Shown: positions 8,830 through 19,168, counted from the stretch's first letter. The stretch is DNA of 64,000 nt from Symsagittifera roscoffensis (GCF_963678635.1 NC_087068.1:59319896-59383895), one strand, 5' to 3'. Notes: a model not told the origin generated them from the letters alone. Program-made: numbers and translations.

Positions 8830-9612
8830 GAAGTCTTGGGACAGAGCAGTCTTGGGATAGTGGTCTTGGGACAGGGTCTTGGGACAGTGGTCTTGGGACA
8901 GGGTCTTGGGACAGTGGTCTTGGGACAGGGTCTTGGGACAGTGGTCTTGGGACAGTGGTCTTGGGACAGGGTCTTGGGACAGGGTCTTGGGACAGTGGTC
9001 TTGGGACAGGGTCTTGGGACAGTGGTCTTGGGACAGTGGTCTTGGGACAGGGTCTTGGGACAGGGTCTTGGGACAGGGTCTTGGGACAGTGGTCTTGGGA
9101 CAGGGTCTTGGGACAGGGGTCTTGGGACAGTGGTCTTGGGACAGGGTCTTGGGACAGTGGTCTTGGGACAGTCTTGGGACAGTGGTCTTGGGACACTAGT
9201 CTTGGGACACTAGTCTTGGGACACCAGCCTTGGGACACTGGTCTTGGGACACTACCCTTGGGACACTAGTCTTGGGACACTAGTCTTGGGACACCAGCCT
9301 TGGGACACTGGTCTTGGGACACTACCCTTGGGACACTAGTCTTGGGACAGTAGTCTTGGGACACTAGCCTTGGGACACTAGTCTTGGGACAGTAGTCTTG
9401 GGACACTGGTCTTGGGACACTACCCTTGGGACAGTAGTCTTGGGACACTAGCCTTGGGACACTAGCCTTGGGACAGTATCCTTGGGACACTAGCCTTGGG
9501 ACACTGGTCTTGGGACAGTAGTCTTGGGACACTAGTCTTGGAACAGTGGTCTTGGTACAAGGGTCTTAGGACACTAACGGAGAGTACTGTGATAGTGACG
9601 AATAGTCTTGGG
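8830..9612 (+). repeat. Minisatellite of ~50 units, core CTTGGGACA
   Basis: About 50 head-to-tail units of 13-14 bp share CTTGGGACA. The left block (to about 9190) uses linkers GTGGT and GGGT. The right block uses linkers CTAGT, CCAGC, CTGGT and CTACC in a higher-order order that itself repeats. Units decay after 9540. The array is open in several frames on both strands, but the resulting peptides are simply the repeat and I do not regard them as genes. Gypsy-2 leaders carry a longer, related unit at the same position. Confidence 0.95.
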
Positions 9613-9854
9613 ACGGTATAGAAATTGAAGTCAAATTACAACAAGTGCGTTTTAAGACAGAATAAGACAAATCGAAATAGGTAGGGTTAAGACCAAATTA
9701 AGGAAAATTTTTCGGAGGTTTTAGAAAGAGAATTGGATAAGGTTTTTAACACGTTGTACAGAATTTGTTACCACAAAAAAATATTTTTTTTACCCTTAGA
9801 ATAGAATCGTGTATATAATAAAATTGTAAATAGAAGCAGTTGTAAATAGAAATA

Positions 9855-12677
9855 ATGAGGCGGAGTAGGGTACCGGTGCTCGAAAAAAGGTCAAGTGGAT
9901 CAAACACGAAATATAATTCATCGCTGCGCGGAACGACATCAACGGGCCCAAAGATAACGAAGACGAACTTTTCAGTTAACATGGTCAGCACAAGGAGTAC
10001 AGCGGAGAACAGGGCGAAAGAGGGCACGGAAGGGGAGCGAGTAGAACCCACCATCGAGATTGATCTAGAGACACCCGATCAAAGTGTGGATGAAACAAGG
10101 AAGATGGCGACAGAGTCAACTCCAATGCCCAATGCAGAGGAACCGAACCAGAAACCCATAGAGTTCTCACCGATAGATGACGCGGAAGATGCAATAGGCA
10201 ACACCGAAGAAACGGTGAAAGAAGACTCTCAAGTAAAGAGGACATCTTTTACGGAAAAATTGGGAATAATGTTCGGAATAAAAACAAAAGAAAACGTGAC
10301 TGAAGAACCAAAAGCAGAAAGAGCACGAACGTTTGGGACAGTGAGCACGAAGACCTCAGAAGCCAATCCAAGAGAGGAACAAGCTAAAGCAGAGGCTACG
10401 GCCGAAGAGAGACCGACAGCTGACCATGAAGAGACTAACATTGAGCTGGGTGACTTGTTGGCGAAATTAAATCAGATTGACAAAATACTTAAGCACAGTG
10501 AAGAAGACAGAGAGGTGATAAAAAAGGAGATAAGATACAACAAGCACGAGTATCTAGACAGTTATTTTAACCTAGCTAAGGCAACAGATGAGAGACTCAA
10601 GGAAATGTCAGATAAGGTAGAAGCCACCAATGAAGAACGAGAAAAGAACATCAAAACAGACATGCAACAGTTGAAGAACCGATATGATGATGTCAACAGC
10701 CAATTAGGGAGCCTGGAAAGGAGAATGGACACAATGAGCAGGAGTCAAGCCGAGAGTTCGTGTGAAATACAGGCAAAGTTGGATGCAATCTTGAGAGGTT
10801 CTACTCCACAAGAAAGACCGGCAGCGGATCGTACGCAAGGCACCAGAGTTGACTTTGCAGAACCACAAAGGAACAAACGACAATCGACACCGTTGCCCTT
10901 AACCAGGGATGCGATAAGCATAGCACCAACAGCTGCGAAAACAATAATGAAGAATGGAACGTCGAATACAACGACTGCTCCGGGAGATTCAACAGCTAAC
11001 AGCAACACAGGACCGGATGCTATGACATGGGCCAGCACTTGGGAGATGATGAACAGGACTCTAGAGGCCTTCGCCACGAGGAACACTGACTCGAGCGACA
11101 GGAGAGAGGGAAAATCAAGAAAGACATTCAAGAAGCCAAAAGAATTCAAGGACGACTCCGATGGATGCATTGACACTTGGGTGGAAGTGATGAGATTACA
11201 TCTAGAACAAGATAACTTGAGTGACGAAAGACAAGCATGTACAGCCATACTGAGCAACTTGGAAGGAACGACATTAAAATGCGTGGTCGGAAAGAAGGAG
11301 GAAGAACGCGACACCGCGGACAAGATCTTCGAGATATTGCTGAATCGGTTCGGGTCAGGCATGAAGGGTCACCAAGCGATGATGCGATTTGAAAAGAGAA
11401 GGCAGAGGGACGACGAGTCAATAGATCGGTTCCTAGATGACCTCGAGAGCTTGAGAAGGAGGAGTGACCCAGAGGAGTCGACAAATAGACGGAACTTTAG
11501 CATTGCCTCGAAGTTCATCGATGGGGTGAAAAGTGATGACTTAAGGACAATGTTAGCAACATACTACACATTGTCGAAGGACAGCGCACCCACCCCAGAA
11601 GAAATGAGACAGAAATCAAGAGAATACATGCTGATGAAACCTAAGAAGTACTCATATTCCGAAAACAGGAACACGCAAGGGGGAAGCCAACCCCAGAGGT
11701 CATCATGGTACAAACCTAGAGATGATATGGACAAGCGCAGATCATGCGCGAACTGCGGGTCAGCGGATCATCATGTGGCTGACTGCACAACGTACAAACA
11801 AGGCATGAAGAGCCTAGGTTATGCACCGGATGGAGAGGATATGAGCCAGATGGAGGAACACGAGTACTATAATGGCTTAATCATCAAGATAGGCGCCAGA
11901 TGCTTCTTCTGTAACCAGGAGGGGCACTTCAGAATGGATTGTCCCTTGTTCTGGGAAGCGGTCAAGGACCAGAATCACCCCAAACATAAGTTGGCATTAG
12001 CGGCGGTGCAGAATCAGCGGAACAGGCAAAACGAGTTTGAATCTAGGAACTTGGGGGCACCAAACACCGAATTGCCGACGAAGACAGTGAAAGCTGTGAC
12101 ACATGTTAGCGGTGCGTTAGAGTCCGCGGCCGGAAGCTCTCTAGAGATAAATTATGAGAAAGCGGCGATGGAAGCAATTGCCAAAGTGAAACAAGATCTG
12201 GCTGCGAAAGAAATAGAGCAACGACTAAAGTTGGAGATCGAAAGACAGAATTTTAACGGAGCATTAACCGGATCGAACTCAATACCAGAGGCTAGAACGG
12301 GCTCAATGAAGACCGGGAATTGTAACACCGTGAAAATGGTGACAGGTAAACCTTTTGGAATATCGAAAATCGGAGCAAGAATAATGTCGATAATCACAGT
12401 GGGCGGACACGAGGTAACCAGAAACTTGAGCGAGCCGAGCGACCAGACGATAATGCACATTGACGTGTATGCAGACTACTTGAGTGGAATAAGTCCACAA
12501 ACGACTTCTAGAGCGCTCAGGGCACTACTCACGAGAGGGGGCAGCAAATCGGTACGTGTTGATAATAGGTACACTGAAGCTTATGGTCCACACGAGGTCA
12601 TGCTAAATATAGATGGAATCAACATCTATACCAAGACGATGATAACATGCGACGAAGACCTAATTGGACAAATCTAG
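9855..12677 (+). CDS. gag: Gypsy-1 Gag (capsid/nucleocapsid)
   Basis: The frame is 940 codons from the ATG at 9855. A second in-frame ATG at 9981 (codon 43) has a better context and is kept in one Gypsy-2 copy, where the first is lost, so translation may start there. The N-terminal third is acidic and low-complexity, followed by coiled-coil-like helices (about residues 200-310). A retrotransposon capsid domain follows (roughly 430-590; KKPKEFKDDSDGCIDTW, ILSNLEGTTLKCVV, QRDDESIDRFLDDLE). Two CCHC zinc knuckles (CANCGSADHHVADC and CFFCNQEGHFRMDC) sit about 40 residues apart, an unusually wide gap. Gag assembles the particle and binds genomic RNA. The frame ends in UAG and continues in the same frame into pol. 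Confidence 0.92.
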   Translation: MRRSRVPVLEKRSSGSNTKYNSSLRGTTSTGPKITKTNFSVNMVSTRSTAENRAKEGTEGERVEPTIEIDLETPDQSVDETRKMATESTPMPNAEEPNQKPIEFSPIDDAEDAIGNTEETVKEDSQVKRTSFTEKLGIMFGIKTKENVTEEPKAERARTFGTVSTKTSEANPREEQAKAEATAEERPTADHEETNIELGDLLAKLNQIDKILKHSEEDREVIKKEIRYNKHEYLDSYFNLAKATDERLKEMSDKVEATNEEREKNIKTDMQQLKNRYDDVNSQLGSLERRMDTMSRSQAESSCEIQAKLDAILRGSTPQERPAADRTQGTRVDFAEPQRNKRQSTPLPLTRDAISIAPTAAKTIMKNGTSNTTTAPGDSTANSNTGPDAMTWASTWEMMNRTLEAFATRNTDSSDRREGKSRKTFKKPKEFKDDSDGCIDTWVEVMRLHLEQDNLSDERQACTAILSNLEGTTLKCVVGKKEEERDTADKIFEILLNRFGSGMKGHQAMMRFEKRRQRDDESIDRFLDDLESLRRRSDPEESTNRRNFSIASKFIDGVKSDDLRTMLATYYTLSKDSAPTPEEMRQKSREYMLMKPKKYSYSENRNTQGGSQPQRSSWYKPRDDMDKRRSCANCGSADHHVADCTTYKQGMKSLGYAPDGEDMSQMEEHEYYNGLIIKIGARCFFCNQEGHFRMDCPLFWEAVKDQNHPKHKLALAAVQNQRNRQNEFESRNLGAPNTELPTKTVKAVTHVSGALESAAGSSLEINYEKAAMEAIAKVKQDLAAKEIEQRLKLEIERQNFNGALTGSNSIPEARTGSMKTGNCNTVKMVTGKPFGISKIGARIMSIITVGGHEVTRNLSEPSDQTIMHIDVYADYLSGISPQTTSRALRALLTRGGSKSVRVDNRYTEAYGPHEVMLNIDGINIYTKTMITCDEDLIGQI
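12675..12677 (+). promoter_or_regulatory. Single in-frame UAG between gag and pol
   Basis: The gag frame reads Q-I-stop-V-G-K and continues open for 2.0 kb codons of pol; context is CAA ATC TAG GTA GGG. This resembles the readthrough gag-pol junctions of some retroviruses. However, both Gypsy-2 copies have a sense codon (TAC) here and instead end gag about 44 nt upstream. The UAG could therefore be a family-specific readthrough signal or a point mutation in this copy. Confidence 0.5.
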
Positions 12678-12692
12678 GTAGGGAAAGAAGAG

Positions 12693-15600
12693 TTGAAAGT
12701 AAGATCGATCGGACACTGTGCCATGCTTGAAGAAGATGCAATGCACATCGGGACGGAAGCAGACGTGACAGGGCACGTGCTAGACATAAATGGCAAAAAG
12801 ACTCAGTTGCGTGGATTACTTGACACGGGAGCAGTCTTGAGCGTCATACCAATCGAAACATGGGAAAAGATGGGCTTTGACAAAGGTGACTTGATAGACT
12901 CGAGAATACGGCTGTCAGCTGCAAACAAAGGGGCCCTACGGGTGCTGGGCAGGACGCCGATAATAGCCCTCAATTTGGGGGAACGTAACCTGTGGATGAG
13001 CTTCATCGTGGTAGAAAACCTAGATGAATCTGACCAATTCATTTTGGGCAGAGACTTCATCAGGAATTTCGACGTAACGATTGATCTAAATAATGCAATG
13101 TTCAGGATACGGAACCCGGATAGGAGGTACGCAATCAAACCGGTAAATTTAATAATGGCGAATGAAAACAAAGCACCGGTATTCTTGAGTAGGAGAGTGA
13201 GGTTAAAAGCTAATGAAGCGGCAATCGTAAGCTTGAGGATGAAAAATTATAATGAACTAAGTGACAACAAGCAAGTGTGTATAGTTCCGAATCCCAATAG
13301 TCAAAGCGCTGCTGTTTTAGGAAGATCATTTTCGATAACGAAGAGCGGCCTCTGCGTCAGTGTCTTGTTGAATACCCTTGATATACCGATCACGATACAG
13401 AGAGGGAGGAAGCTGGGATATGCTTTACCAGTTAAAACTCGATACGAAACAATTGAAAACTCAAAACAAAATGAAGTTGTTGATTGTCCTAATCACAGGG
13501 ACAAAATTTGTATCTTGAGACGATTGCAGAGAATAAAAGATTCTTCAAGTCTTATCAAATCACTTAAGTCAGAAACGGACGATGGGCTTTCGAGCTGTTC
13601 GAACTTTCCAGAGCGACCCACACTAGATGAAATGCAAACTGATAAACCGGTTCTGCCGGAGATTGAACATTTAAGGGGCAAACTGAAAGATGAACAGCTC
13701 GAAGCTATCAAGGACGTACTAGAGCGGAACGAGGAGGTTTTTTCAAGGCATAAGGCGGATATCGGGTGTTGTAATTTTGTTGAACATGAAATAGAACTTG
13801 AGGAAAACGCGGTGCCACACAGGGAGGGGGCGAGGCGCATGACCCCACACAAATCGGACGCGTGTAGAAAAGAAATCGAAACGTTACTAGAGTATGACAT
13901 GATAGAACCATCCAAGTCACCGTGGGCGTGTGGAGTAGTGATGGCCAAAAAGAAAGGCGACCAGTTAAGGTTTTGTTGTGACTTTCGATACCTGAACTCC
14001 GTCACGGTAAAGGATGCCTATCCCATACCTAGAATTGATGAGAGCCTCTCGAAGTTAGGTGATGCGAAATTTTTTACGACTCTTGATTTAGGCTCGGCCT
14101 TTTGGCAGGTACCATTAAGGAAGCAAGACAGGGACAAGACAGGGTTCGCCTGTGAGTTGGGTCTGTTTCAATGGAAACGGATGCCGTTTGGACTCTGCAA
14201 TGCAACAGCCACGTTTCAGCGGCTGATGGCACACGCGTTGATAGGCGTGACGAAGAAGTACGGCAACCTGGTAATGTGCTACGTGGACGACGTGGTAATA
14301 GCAACGCCAACACTAGAAGACCACATCGAGAGGCTTGACGAGGTGTTCGCGTGCATGAAAAGATCGGGGCTGAAGTGTAAACCATCAAAGTGCGAGATAC
14401 TCAAGGACTCGATCAAATACTTGGGCAGGATGGTAGATAAACACGGTATCAGACCTGACCCAGACGCCGTGGAAGCAGTCCTAACCTGGAAATCACCGAA
14501 GACGGAACACCAGCTGATGAGCTTCCTGGGTTTCGCCAACTATTATAGAGAATTCATCAAGGGATATGCGGACAAAGTATACCCGATGCAACAATTAATG
14601 AGACATAAGGGCAAGAAGTTCACGTGGAACAACGCGGCAGAAGAGTCATTCCAGAGAATAAAGAAAGAGCTGTGTGAGGCACCAGTACTGGGTATGCCGA
14701 CTGAGAAAGGGATGTACGTGCTAGACACGGATGCATCAGTAGTCGCTATTTCTGGGATTCTCCATCAAGAACAAGAATGGAATGGGAGGACAGTCTTGAG
14801 ACCAATAGCATACGGGAGCAAGGTCCTAAGTGACACAGAAATGAAGTACGGAGCACCGAAAGCAGAGATGTTCGCGGTGGTCACCTTTGTCGAAAAATAC
14901 AGAGCATACTTAGGCAGTGAGCCCTTCAAGCTGCGAGTCGACAACCGAGCACTAAGCTGGCTGAAAACGTACTCAATGGACCAGAGCTATATTGGGAGGT
15001 GGATAGTTCGCTTGGATGGATACAACATGATAATTGAGCACAGAACACGAGATAAACATCAAAATGCTGACAGCTTGAGTAAGAAGACGGAGTTCTACGA
15101 GAGGCAAGAACAAAGAGAGGCGGACAGACCTGAGATCAAAGACGGCTTCTCCTTTATGGACAAAGAAACGTACGACAGTCTTCCACTCACGAGATGGCTG
15201 GACAAATCAGGCAAACCGATTGAAGATCATCCCGAATTGCCGAAAGAGCCTCTTGAAAAGACCATCTTGAAGAGAAGCAGAGGGATTCCGGTAGGAATAA
15301 TGCTCAAGTCCAAGATCGTGAGGGAAACACTCAAGGCAAAAGGTTATGATCTCATCCAGGTAGAGGAGGGAACGGTCCGAATAGATGAAGACTTAATGAG
15401 GTTGCTTGAGAAACTATCAGATGACAAGCCCGTGATCCAAGGGAAAGTTCAGGAGGCACCGGAACTAACCATACTTCGGAGAGAAGAAACAGTGAACAAT
15501 ACTGACGTCTCAAAAGGAAGCATCACTGATAGCAAGGAAGTTGTGCGATCACTAGTTGAAAAAATCCCCGACAAAATTCTGGAGCAGACAAAAGTCAGGG

Positions 15601-18600
15601 ATAAGAAAGTAACATTCAGAGAAGAAGTTGAACACCTGGGACTAGATCAAGAGTCCGGGGAGTGGTCCAGATTCATGGAAGAAGACAAAACCGGAGAAGG
15701 GAAATTGTCCGGGGAGCGTGAAGAATGGGATGAAGACTCGGATGAGAGCAGCGAAGACCAAGACAGTCTATGCATGATACTGGCGGAAGAGAAGATAAGA
15801 CAGCACGACAGGGAATTACAGACGGATCCATCTTCAGGGACGTACAATCTGGAAATACAAGAGGTACGAGGTGGTGAAGAGCTCGAGAAAATAGCAGTTT
15901 CAAGAAAACCACTAAGGGAACTATCGTGCAACTCAAACGTCAGAACGAATCTGGTACCAGAAGACGACATGAAAATCGTGAAAAGGATGATATGTGTGAA
16001 GCTGAGCGATGACATCCACAACCCTGGTGAAATGAATGGACAGATCATGGCGCTAAAGGAGCACGTTAAGGCGAGATACAGGCTGTCTGACCTAATAAGG
16101 GCCCAGAGGAATGACAAAATGACAAGTAACCTCTCCAAATGGATCCATTCGGGAGTCAAGGAGAAGGGGGAACTTGAGGAAGACAGCTACAAGATCTTGA
16201 GCCAGTTCTACAAAGAAAAGAGAGATTTACTTTATCACACAGCTGAAGGGGTGGTAGCGTGCAAGAGAAGAGATGAGGAAAAAATATTACACAAACACAA
16301 CCTCATCATACTACCACAATTGTACCAAACGGAGGTGCTTTTCAGATCACACGACCAGATGGGCCACCAGGGGATAGATAAAGTACAACAAAGGATACTT
16401 CACAGGTTTGATTGGCCGGGAATGAGAAAAGCTTGCGAGAGATGGGTGAATGCCTGCCTAGCATGCCTTCAAGTAAAAGACCCAAGGAAGATGAAGTTTC
16501 CCCTCAAGTCTGTCGAGAGTTCGGAATTCAATGAAGTGGTGCAGATAGACCATCAGAAAATCTGCATGACGGAGTCGGGTTATAACCAAATACTAGTTAT
16601 AATAGATCACTTCACCAAGTTGGCGGAAGCGGTTCCGTGCCAGACAGCCTCGGCAGAGGAGACATGTGATCACCTGATAACGCATTGGATATCGCGGTAT
16701 GGTTGTCCAATGACTTTCCAGTCGGACAACGGCAAGGCTTTTGTGGGGGACTTGCCAAAAGAATTGATGAAGAGATCACACATTGCTCAAGCGCACTCGA
16801 CGACCTATCATCCACAGACCAATGGGTTGGTAGAGAGACAGAACAGGACACTGGTCAACATGCTCAGGGTGTACTGCTCGAGATACATGACGGACTGGGA
16901 CAAATACCTGCCACAGGTAGTAGGAGCCTATAATAGTACTCAGCACTCAACGACGGGTATCAGTCCTTTCATGATGTTGACAGGCAGGGAAAGGGCAATG
17001 CCTATAACATTCTTCTACCCGGAGTACGAGGGGAAGAGGACGTCACCTCAAGCATACGTGAAGGAAGCGATCAAAAGACAACAAGAGCTAAACGAGCTAT
17101 GTCGGAGAAACACGGCGCAAGCGCAAATGAGGCAACGCAAGAAATATGACGAAAAGATACTAAGAGCAAAGCCATACGAAGTGGGCCAATACGTGTGGGT
17201 CTTCCAAAATGTCATACCGCCCAAGGGAACAAAGAAACTACTCAAGAAATGGAGAGGACCGTTCATGATTACGGAAGTACATCAACAAGGACGGTTCTAT
17301 CGCTTGAGTACAGGGCGAGCAGCACATTACGAAAATCTGAAGCCTCATGTCCCGTCCCCGGAGGACTGGTGCCTACCAAAAGACATGGAAGGTCTTGAGT
17401 ACCTGGTGGTGGAACCAGCGTGCGAAGTGAATGAGAAAGGCACTAGAGAGAAAAATGATGGTAATGAGAACTTGAGTTTGGACGACAACGAAAAGATAGA
17501 AGTGGAGTCGGATGCAGGTTCATTTGTAGAAGAAGACTGGAACGACCCAGAGCAAAACGAGGTACCGAAGTGGATGGAGCCGGATCGACCAACACCACCG
17601 GAAACCAGGACTGGCAATCGTAAACGCACAGGCATGAGGTACAATAGGTACGGGGATGACTTCTTGATCGATAAGATACAGCCAGACAAGTTGGGCGATG
17701 AACTACTAAGCGCAGGCGAACTGGAAGCCGGAGAGGAATGGCAGGTCATTGACGATGGTGGACATTATCCGCAGGATGATTACTCGACGCCAGAATTGGA
17801 GACGGATCTCGAACAGAGTGAGATAGAAAGGAGGGAGAACACGAACTTGAGGATTCTAGAGTGGATGCGTGATGTCAAAGACGAGAGCCACGAAGGACAA
17901 AGCATTCAGCAAGTCGATATATCAGCAGCAAATTACATGAAGACAGAGGACCCTCTTTTCGGATGGACAGCAACAGACAGGCCACTGGACATCCCTAAGG
18001 ACAATTCAGACCCGACTACATCGACGGGGACGTCGATAAATATTTTTGTCCGGGGAGTGGGGGTAGGACTTACCCACACCGAAAATTTGATGATAAAGAA
18101 GCTCAAGGAAGTGAGGGAAACAAGCGGATTGGAACTGGAGGAAGAAGAACCAGAGCCTACCATAGGAAGGAATTTCAAAACGAAATTCGAAATACCCAAT
18201 GAATACTCAGAGAACATCATGATAACGGATAGCGACTTCATCCTGTCAAACAGGACCAACGCGATCTGCATCACGGCGGACATGAGTTTCAAGTCAAGAT
18301 TGGAGGCTGACTTCAAAAGAGAGTACCAGAACGTAGAGTTCCTGTTCAGACAGAGGCCGGGACTGGGAGGCATGGCAGCGCTTCCACCGTCAGTAGCACA
18401 AGTCCCGGGCAAATACCTCTGCTTCCTAGTAACGAGAGTCAACGACAGAAACATAATTGATCCCGAACACGTGATATTGGCACTGACAAGACTACGTGAC
18501 TTCATGATTGAAAGAGGAATAGTGGAGGTCTCGATGCCGGTGTACGACCCAAACAGGGGCAAACTGAGCTCGAGGGAATTGTATGCTATCCTACATGTGG

Positions 18601-18662
18601 TCTTTGCAGAAACCGAGATAATGGTGCATCTTCACAAGAAGTACTACTTGAGCATCGCCTGA
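12693..18662 (+). CDS. pol: Gypsy-1 Pol: protease-RT-RNase H-integrase with C-terminal macro domain
   Basis: The ORF has 1,989 codons from the ATG at 12693; in-frame sequence begins at 12678 after the UAG. The aspartic protease has DTGA at residues 44-47 and a later FILGRDF. The RT has FTTLDLGSAFWQ (about 465) and YVDD (530). RNase H starts at YVLDTDAS (about 677). A 400-residue acidic linker (about 800-1210) of unknown role follows. Integrase has an H-H-C-C finger (HDQMGHQGIDK...CLAC, about 1217-1260), the DDE residues in QIDH, SDNG and VERQ (about 1285, 1345, 1380) and a GPF module (KKWRGPF, about 1520). Another acidic extension leads to residues ~1840-1989, which match a TARG1/OARD1-type macro domain: AICITADMSF, a VPGKYLCFLVTRV strand, and VEVSMPVYD where the family has its substrate loop. 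The usual glycine-rich loop is altered, so hydrolase activity is uncertain. Confidence 0.93.
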   Translation: MKVRSIGHCAMLEEDAMHIGTEADVTGHVLDINGKKTQLRGLLDTGAVLSVIPIETWEKMGFDKGDLIDSRIRLSAANKGALRVLGRTPIIALNLGERNLWMSFIVVENLDESDQFILGRDFIRNFDVTIDLNNAMFRIRNPDRRYAIKPVNLIMANENKAPVFLSRRVRLKANEAAIVSLRMKNYNELSDNKQVCIVPNPNSQSAAVLGRSFSITKSGLCVSVLLNTLDIPITIQRGRKLGYALPVKTRYETIENSKQNEVVDCPNHRDKICILRRLQRIKDSSSLIKSLKSETDDGLSSCSNFPERPTLDEMQTDKPVLPEIEHLRGKLKDEQLEAIKDVLERNEEVFSRHKADIGCCNFVEHEIELEENAVPHREGARRMTPHKSDACRKEIETLLEYDMIEPSKSPWACGVVMAKKKGDQLRFCCDFRYLNSVTVKDAYPIPRIDESLSKLGDAKFFTTLDLGSAFWQVPLRKQDRDKTGFACELGLFQWKRMPFGLCNATATFQRLMAHALIGVTKKYGNLVMCYVDDVVIATPTLEDHIERLDEVFACMKRSGLKCKPSKCEILKDSIKYLGRMVDKHGIRPDPDAVEAVLTWKSPKTEHQLMSFLGFANYYREFIKGYADKVYPMQQLMRHKGKKFTWNNAAEESFQRIKKELCEAPVLGMPTEKGMYVLDTDASVVAISGILHQEQEWNGRTVLRPIAYGSKVLSDTEMKYGAPKAEMFAVVTFVEKYRAYLGSEPFKLRVDNRALSWLKTYSMDQSYIGRWIVRLDGYNMIIEHRTRDKHQNADSLSKKTEFYERQEQREADRPEIKDGFSFMDKETYDSLPLTRWLDKSGKPIEDHPELPKEPLEKTILKRSRGIPVGIMLKSKIVRETLKAKGYDLIQVEEGTVRIDEDLMRLLEKLSDDKPVIQGKVQEAPELTILRREETVNNTDVSKGSITDSKEVVRSLVEKIPDKILEQTKVRDKKVTFREEVEHLGLDQESGEWSRFMEEDKTGEGKLSGEREEWDEDSDESSEDQDSLCMILAEEKIRQHDRELQTDPSSGTYNLEIQEVRGGEELEKIAVSRKPLRELSCNSNVRTNLVPEDDMKIVKRMICVKLSDDIHNPGEMNGQIMALKEHVKARYRLSDLIRAQRNDKMTSNLSKWIHSGVKEKGELEEDSYKILSQFYKEKRDLLYHTAEGVVACKRRDEEKILHKHNLIILPQLYQTEVLFRSHDQMGHQGIDKVQQRILHRFDWPGMRKACERWVNACLACLQVKDPRKMKFPLKSVESSEFNEVVQIDHQKICMTESGYNQILVIIDHFTKLAEAVPCQTASAEETCDHLITHWISRYGCPMTFQSDNGKAFVGDLPKELMKRSHIAQAHSTTYHPQTNGLVERQNRTLVNMLRVYCSRYMTDWDKYLPQVVGAYNSTQHSTTGISPFMMLTGRERAMPITFFYPEYEGKRTSPQAYVKEAIKRQQELNELCRRNTAQAQMRQRKKYDEKILRAKPYEVGQYVWVFQNVIPPKGTKKLLKKWRGPFMITEVHQQGRFYRLSTGRAAHYENLKPHVPSPEDWCLPKDMEGLEYLVVEPACEVNEKGTREKNDGNENLSLDDNEKIEVESDAGSFVEEDWNDPEQNEVPKWMEPDRPTPPETRTGNRKRTGMRYNRYGDDFLIDKIQPDKLGDELLSAGELEAGEEWQVIDDGGHYPQDDYSTPELETDLEQSEIERRENTNLRILEWMRDVKDESHEGQSIQQVDISAANYMKTEDPLFGWTATDRPLDIPKDNSDPTTSTGTSINIFVRGVGVGLTHTENLMIKKLKEVRETSGLELEEEEPEPTIGRNFKTKFEIPNEYSENIMITDSDFILSNRTNAICITADMSFKSRLEADFKREYQNVEFLFRQRPGLGGMAALPPSVAQVPGKYLCFLVTRVNDRNIIDPEHVILALTRLRDFMIERGIVEVSMPVYDPNRGKLSSRELYAILHVVFAETEIMVHLHKKYYLSIA

Positions 18663-18936
18663 GTCGGGTACATGGAGGTATCGAGTCGGGTGTGAGGGAG
18701 GAGTCTTGAGTTAGGTACTGGGGTGCGGCGCAGGTAAAGGGATCTTAAGATGTGATTGGCATGACAATTGAATTTTAAAAGAAAGAATTGATGGTGCTAA
18801 AACATAAAATGAATCTGCATGTTCTTAAGGGAAATCCAATCGAATTGTTTTAAGTGATATGTGAATGATAGGATTTTAATCATATGGGTAAAAGGGGGGT
18901 CTCTAGGTCAGGAACGTGGCATACTAAGTTTTAATG

Positions 18937-18952
18937 AGCTTTATGTTTTCAG
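18937..18952 (+). promoter_or_regulatory. Candidate 3' splice acceptor ahead of the third ORF
   Basis: The sequence TTTATGTTTTCAG ends at 18952 and is followed by ATCAAG, matching a strong pyrimidine-rich acceptor. Env-like third ORFs of LTR elements are usually made from a spliced RNA, so an acceptor about 280-360 nt before the frame is where one is expected. The donor is not known; the leader intron boundary is one candidate. Confidence 0.4.
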
Positions 18953-19091
18953 ATCAAGTTTGAAAAACAAAGTTGAATATCCAACTACACTCAAGCGAGA
19001 AACAGAAGAAGAGAATCGTGATTGGACACGCGATAATCCGGATCTACAGCAAGTGCTTGCAAGAGAAAATTCCTAGAGAATTCTTGAATTA

Positions 19092-19168
19092 GGTAATTCT
19101 TGAGTTGGTAAGGTAATTCTTGAGTTGGTAAGGTAATTCTTGAGTTGGTAAGGTAATTCTTGAGCTGG
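19092..19168 (+). repeat. Four tandem 20-bp repeats containing CTTGAG
   Basis: Four copies of GGTAATTCTTGAGTTGGTAA lie head to tail (the last with GAGCTGGTT), preceded by a degenerate copy at about 19080. Each contains the hexamer CTTGAG that is over-represented across the element. Confidence 0.9.

Larger units (their letters stand above)
7309..9854 (+). other. Gypsy-1 untranslated leader
   Basis: About 2.5 kb without a credible gene separates the 5' LTR from gag. It holds the candidate primer site, an A-rich stretch (7545-7625), a three-copy 70-bp repeat, G-rich runs around 8205-8290, a 90-nt candidate intron and a 13-14-bp minisatellite. Gypsy-2 copies keep the same order of blocks, so the layout is a family trait. 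Long frames seen here on both strands at 8749-9532 come from the minisatellite. Confidence 0.75.

Noticed and set aside
8749-9532. Long open frames on both strands over the minisatellite (up to ~150 codons each)
   Set aside because: They are translations of the tandem repeat in several frames, with no non-repeat domain.
8830-9612. CRISPR-like array
   Set aside because: Units are 13-14 bp with no unique spacers, in an animal retroelement leader.
10745-11362. Long minus-strand ORFs opposite gag, pol and the third ORF
   Set aside because: They are antisense shadows of strongly coding frames with no recognisable domain.
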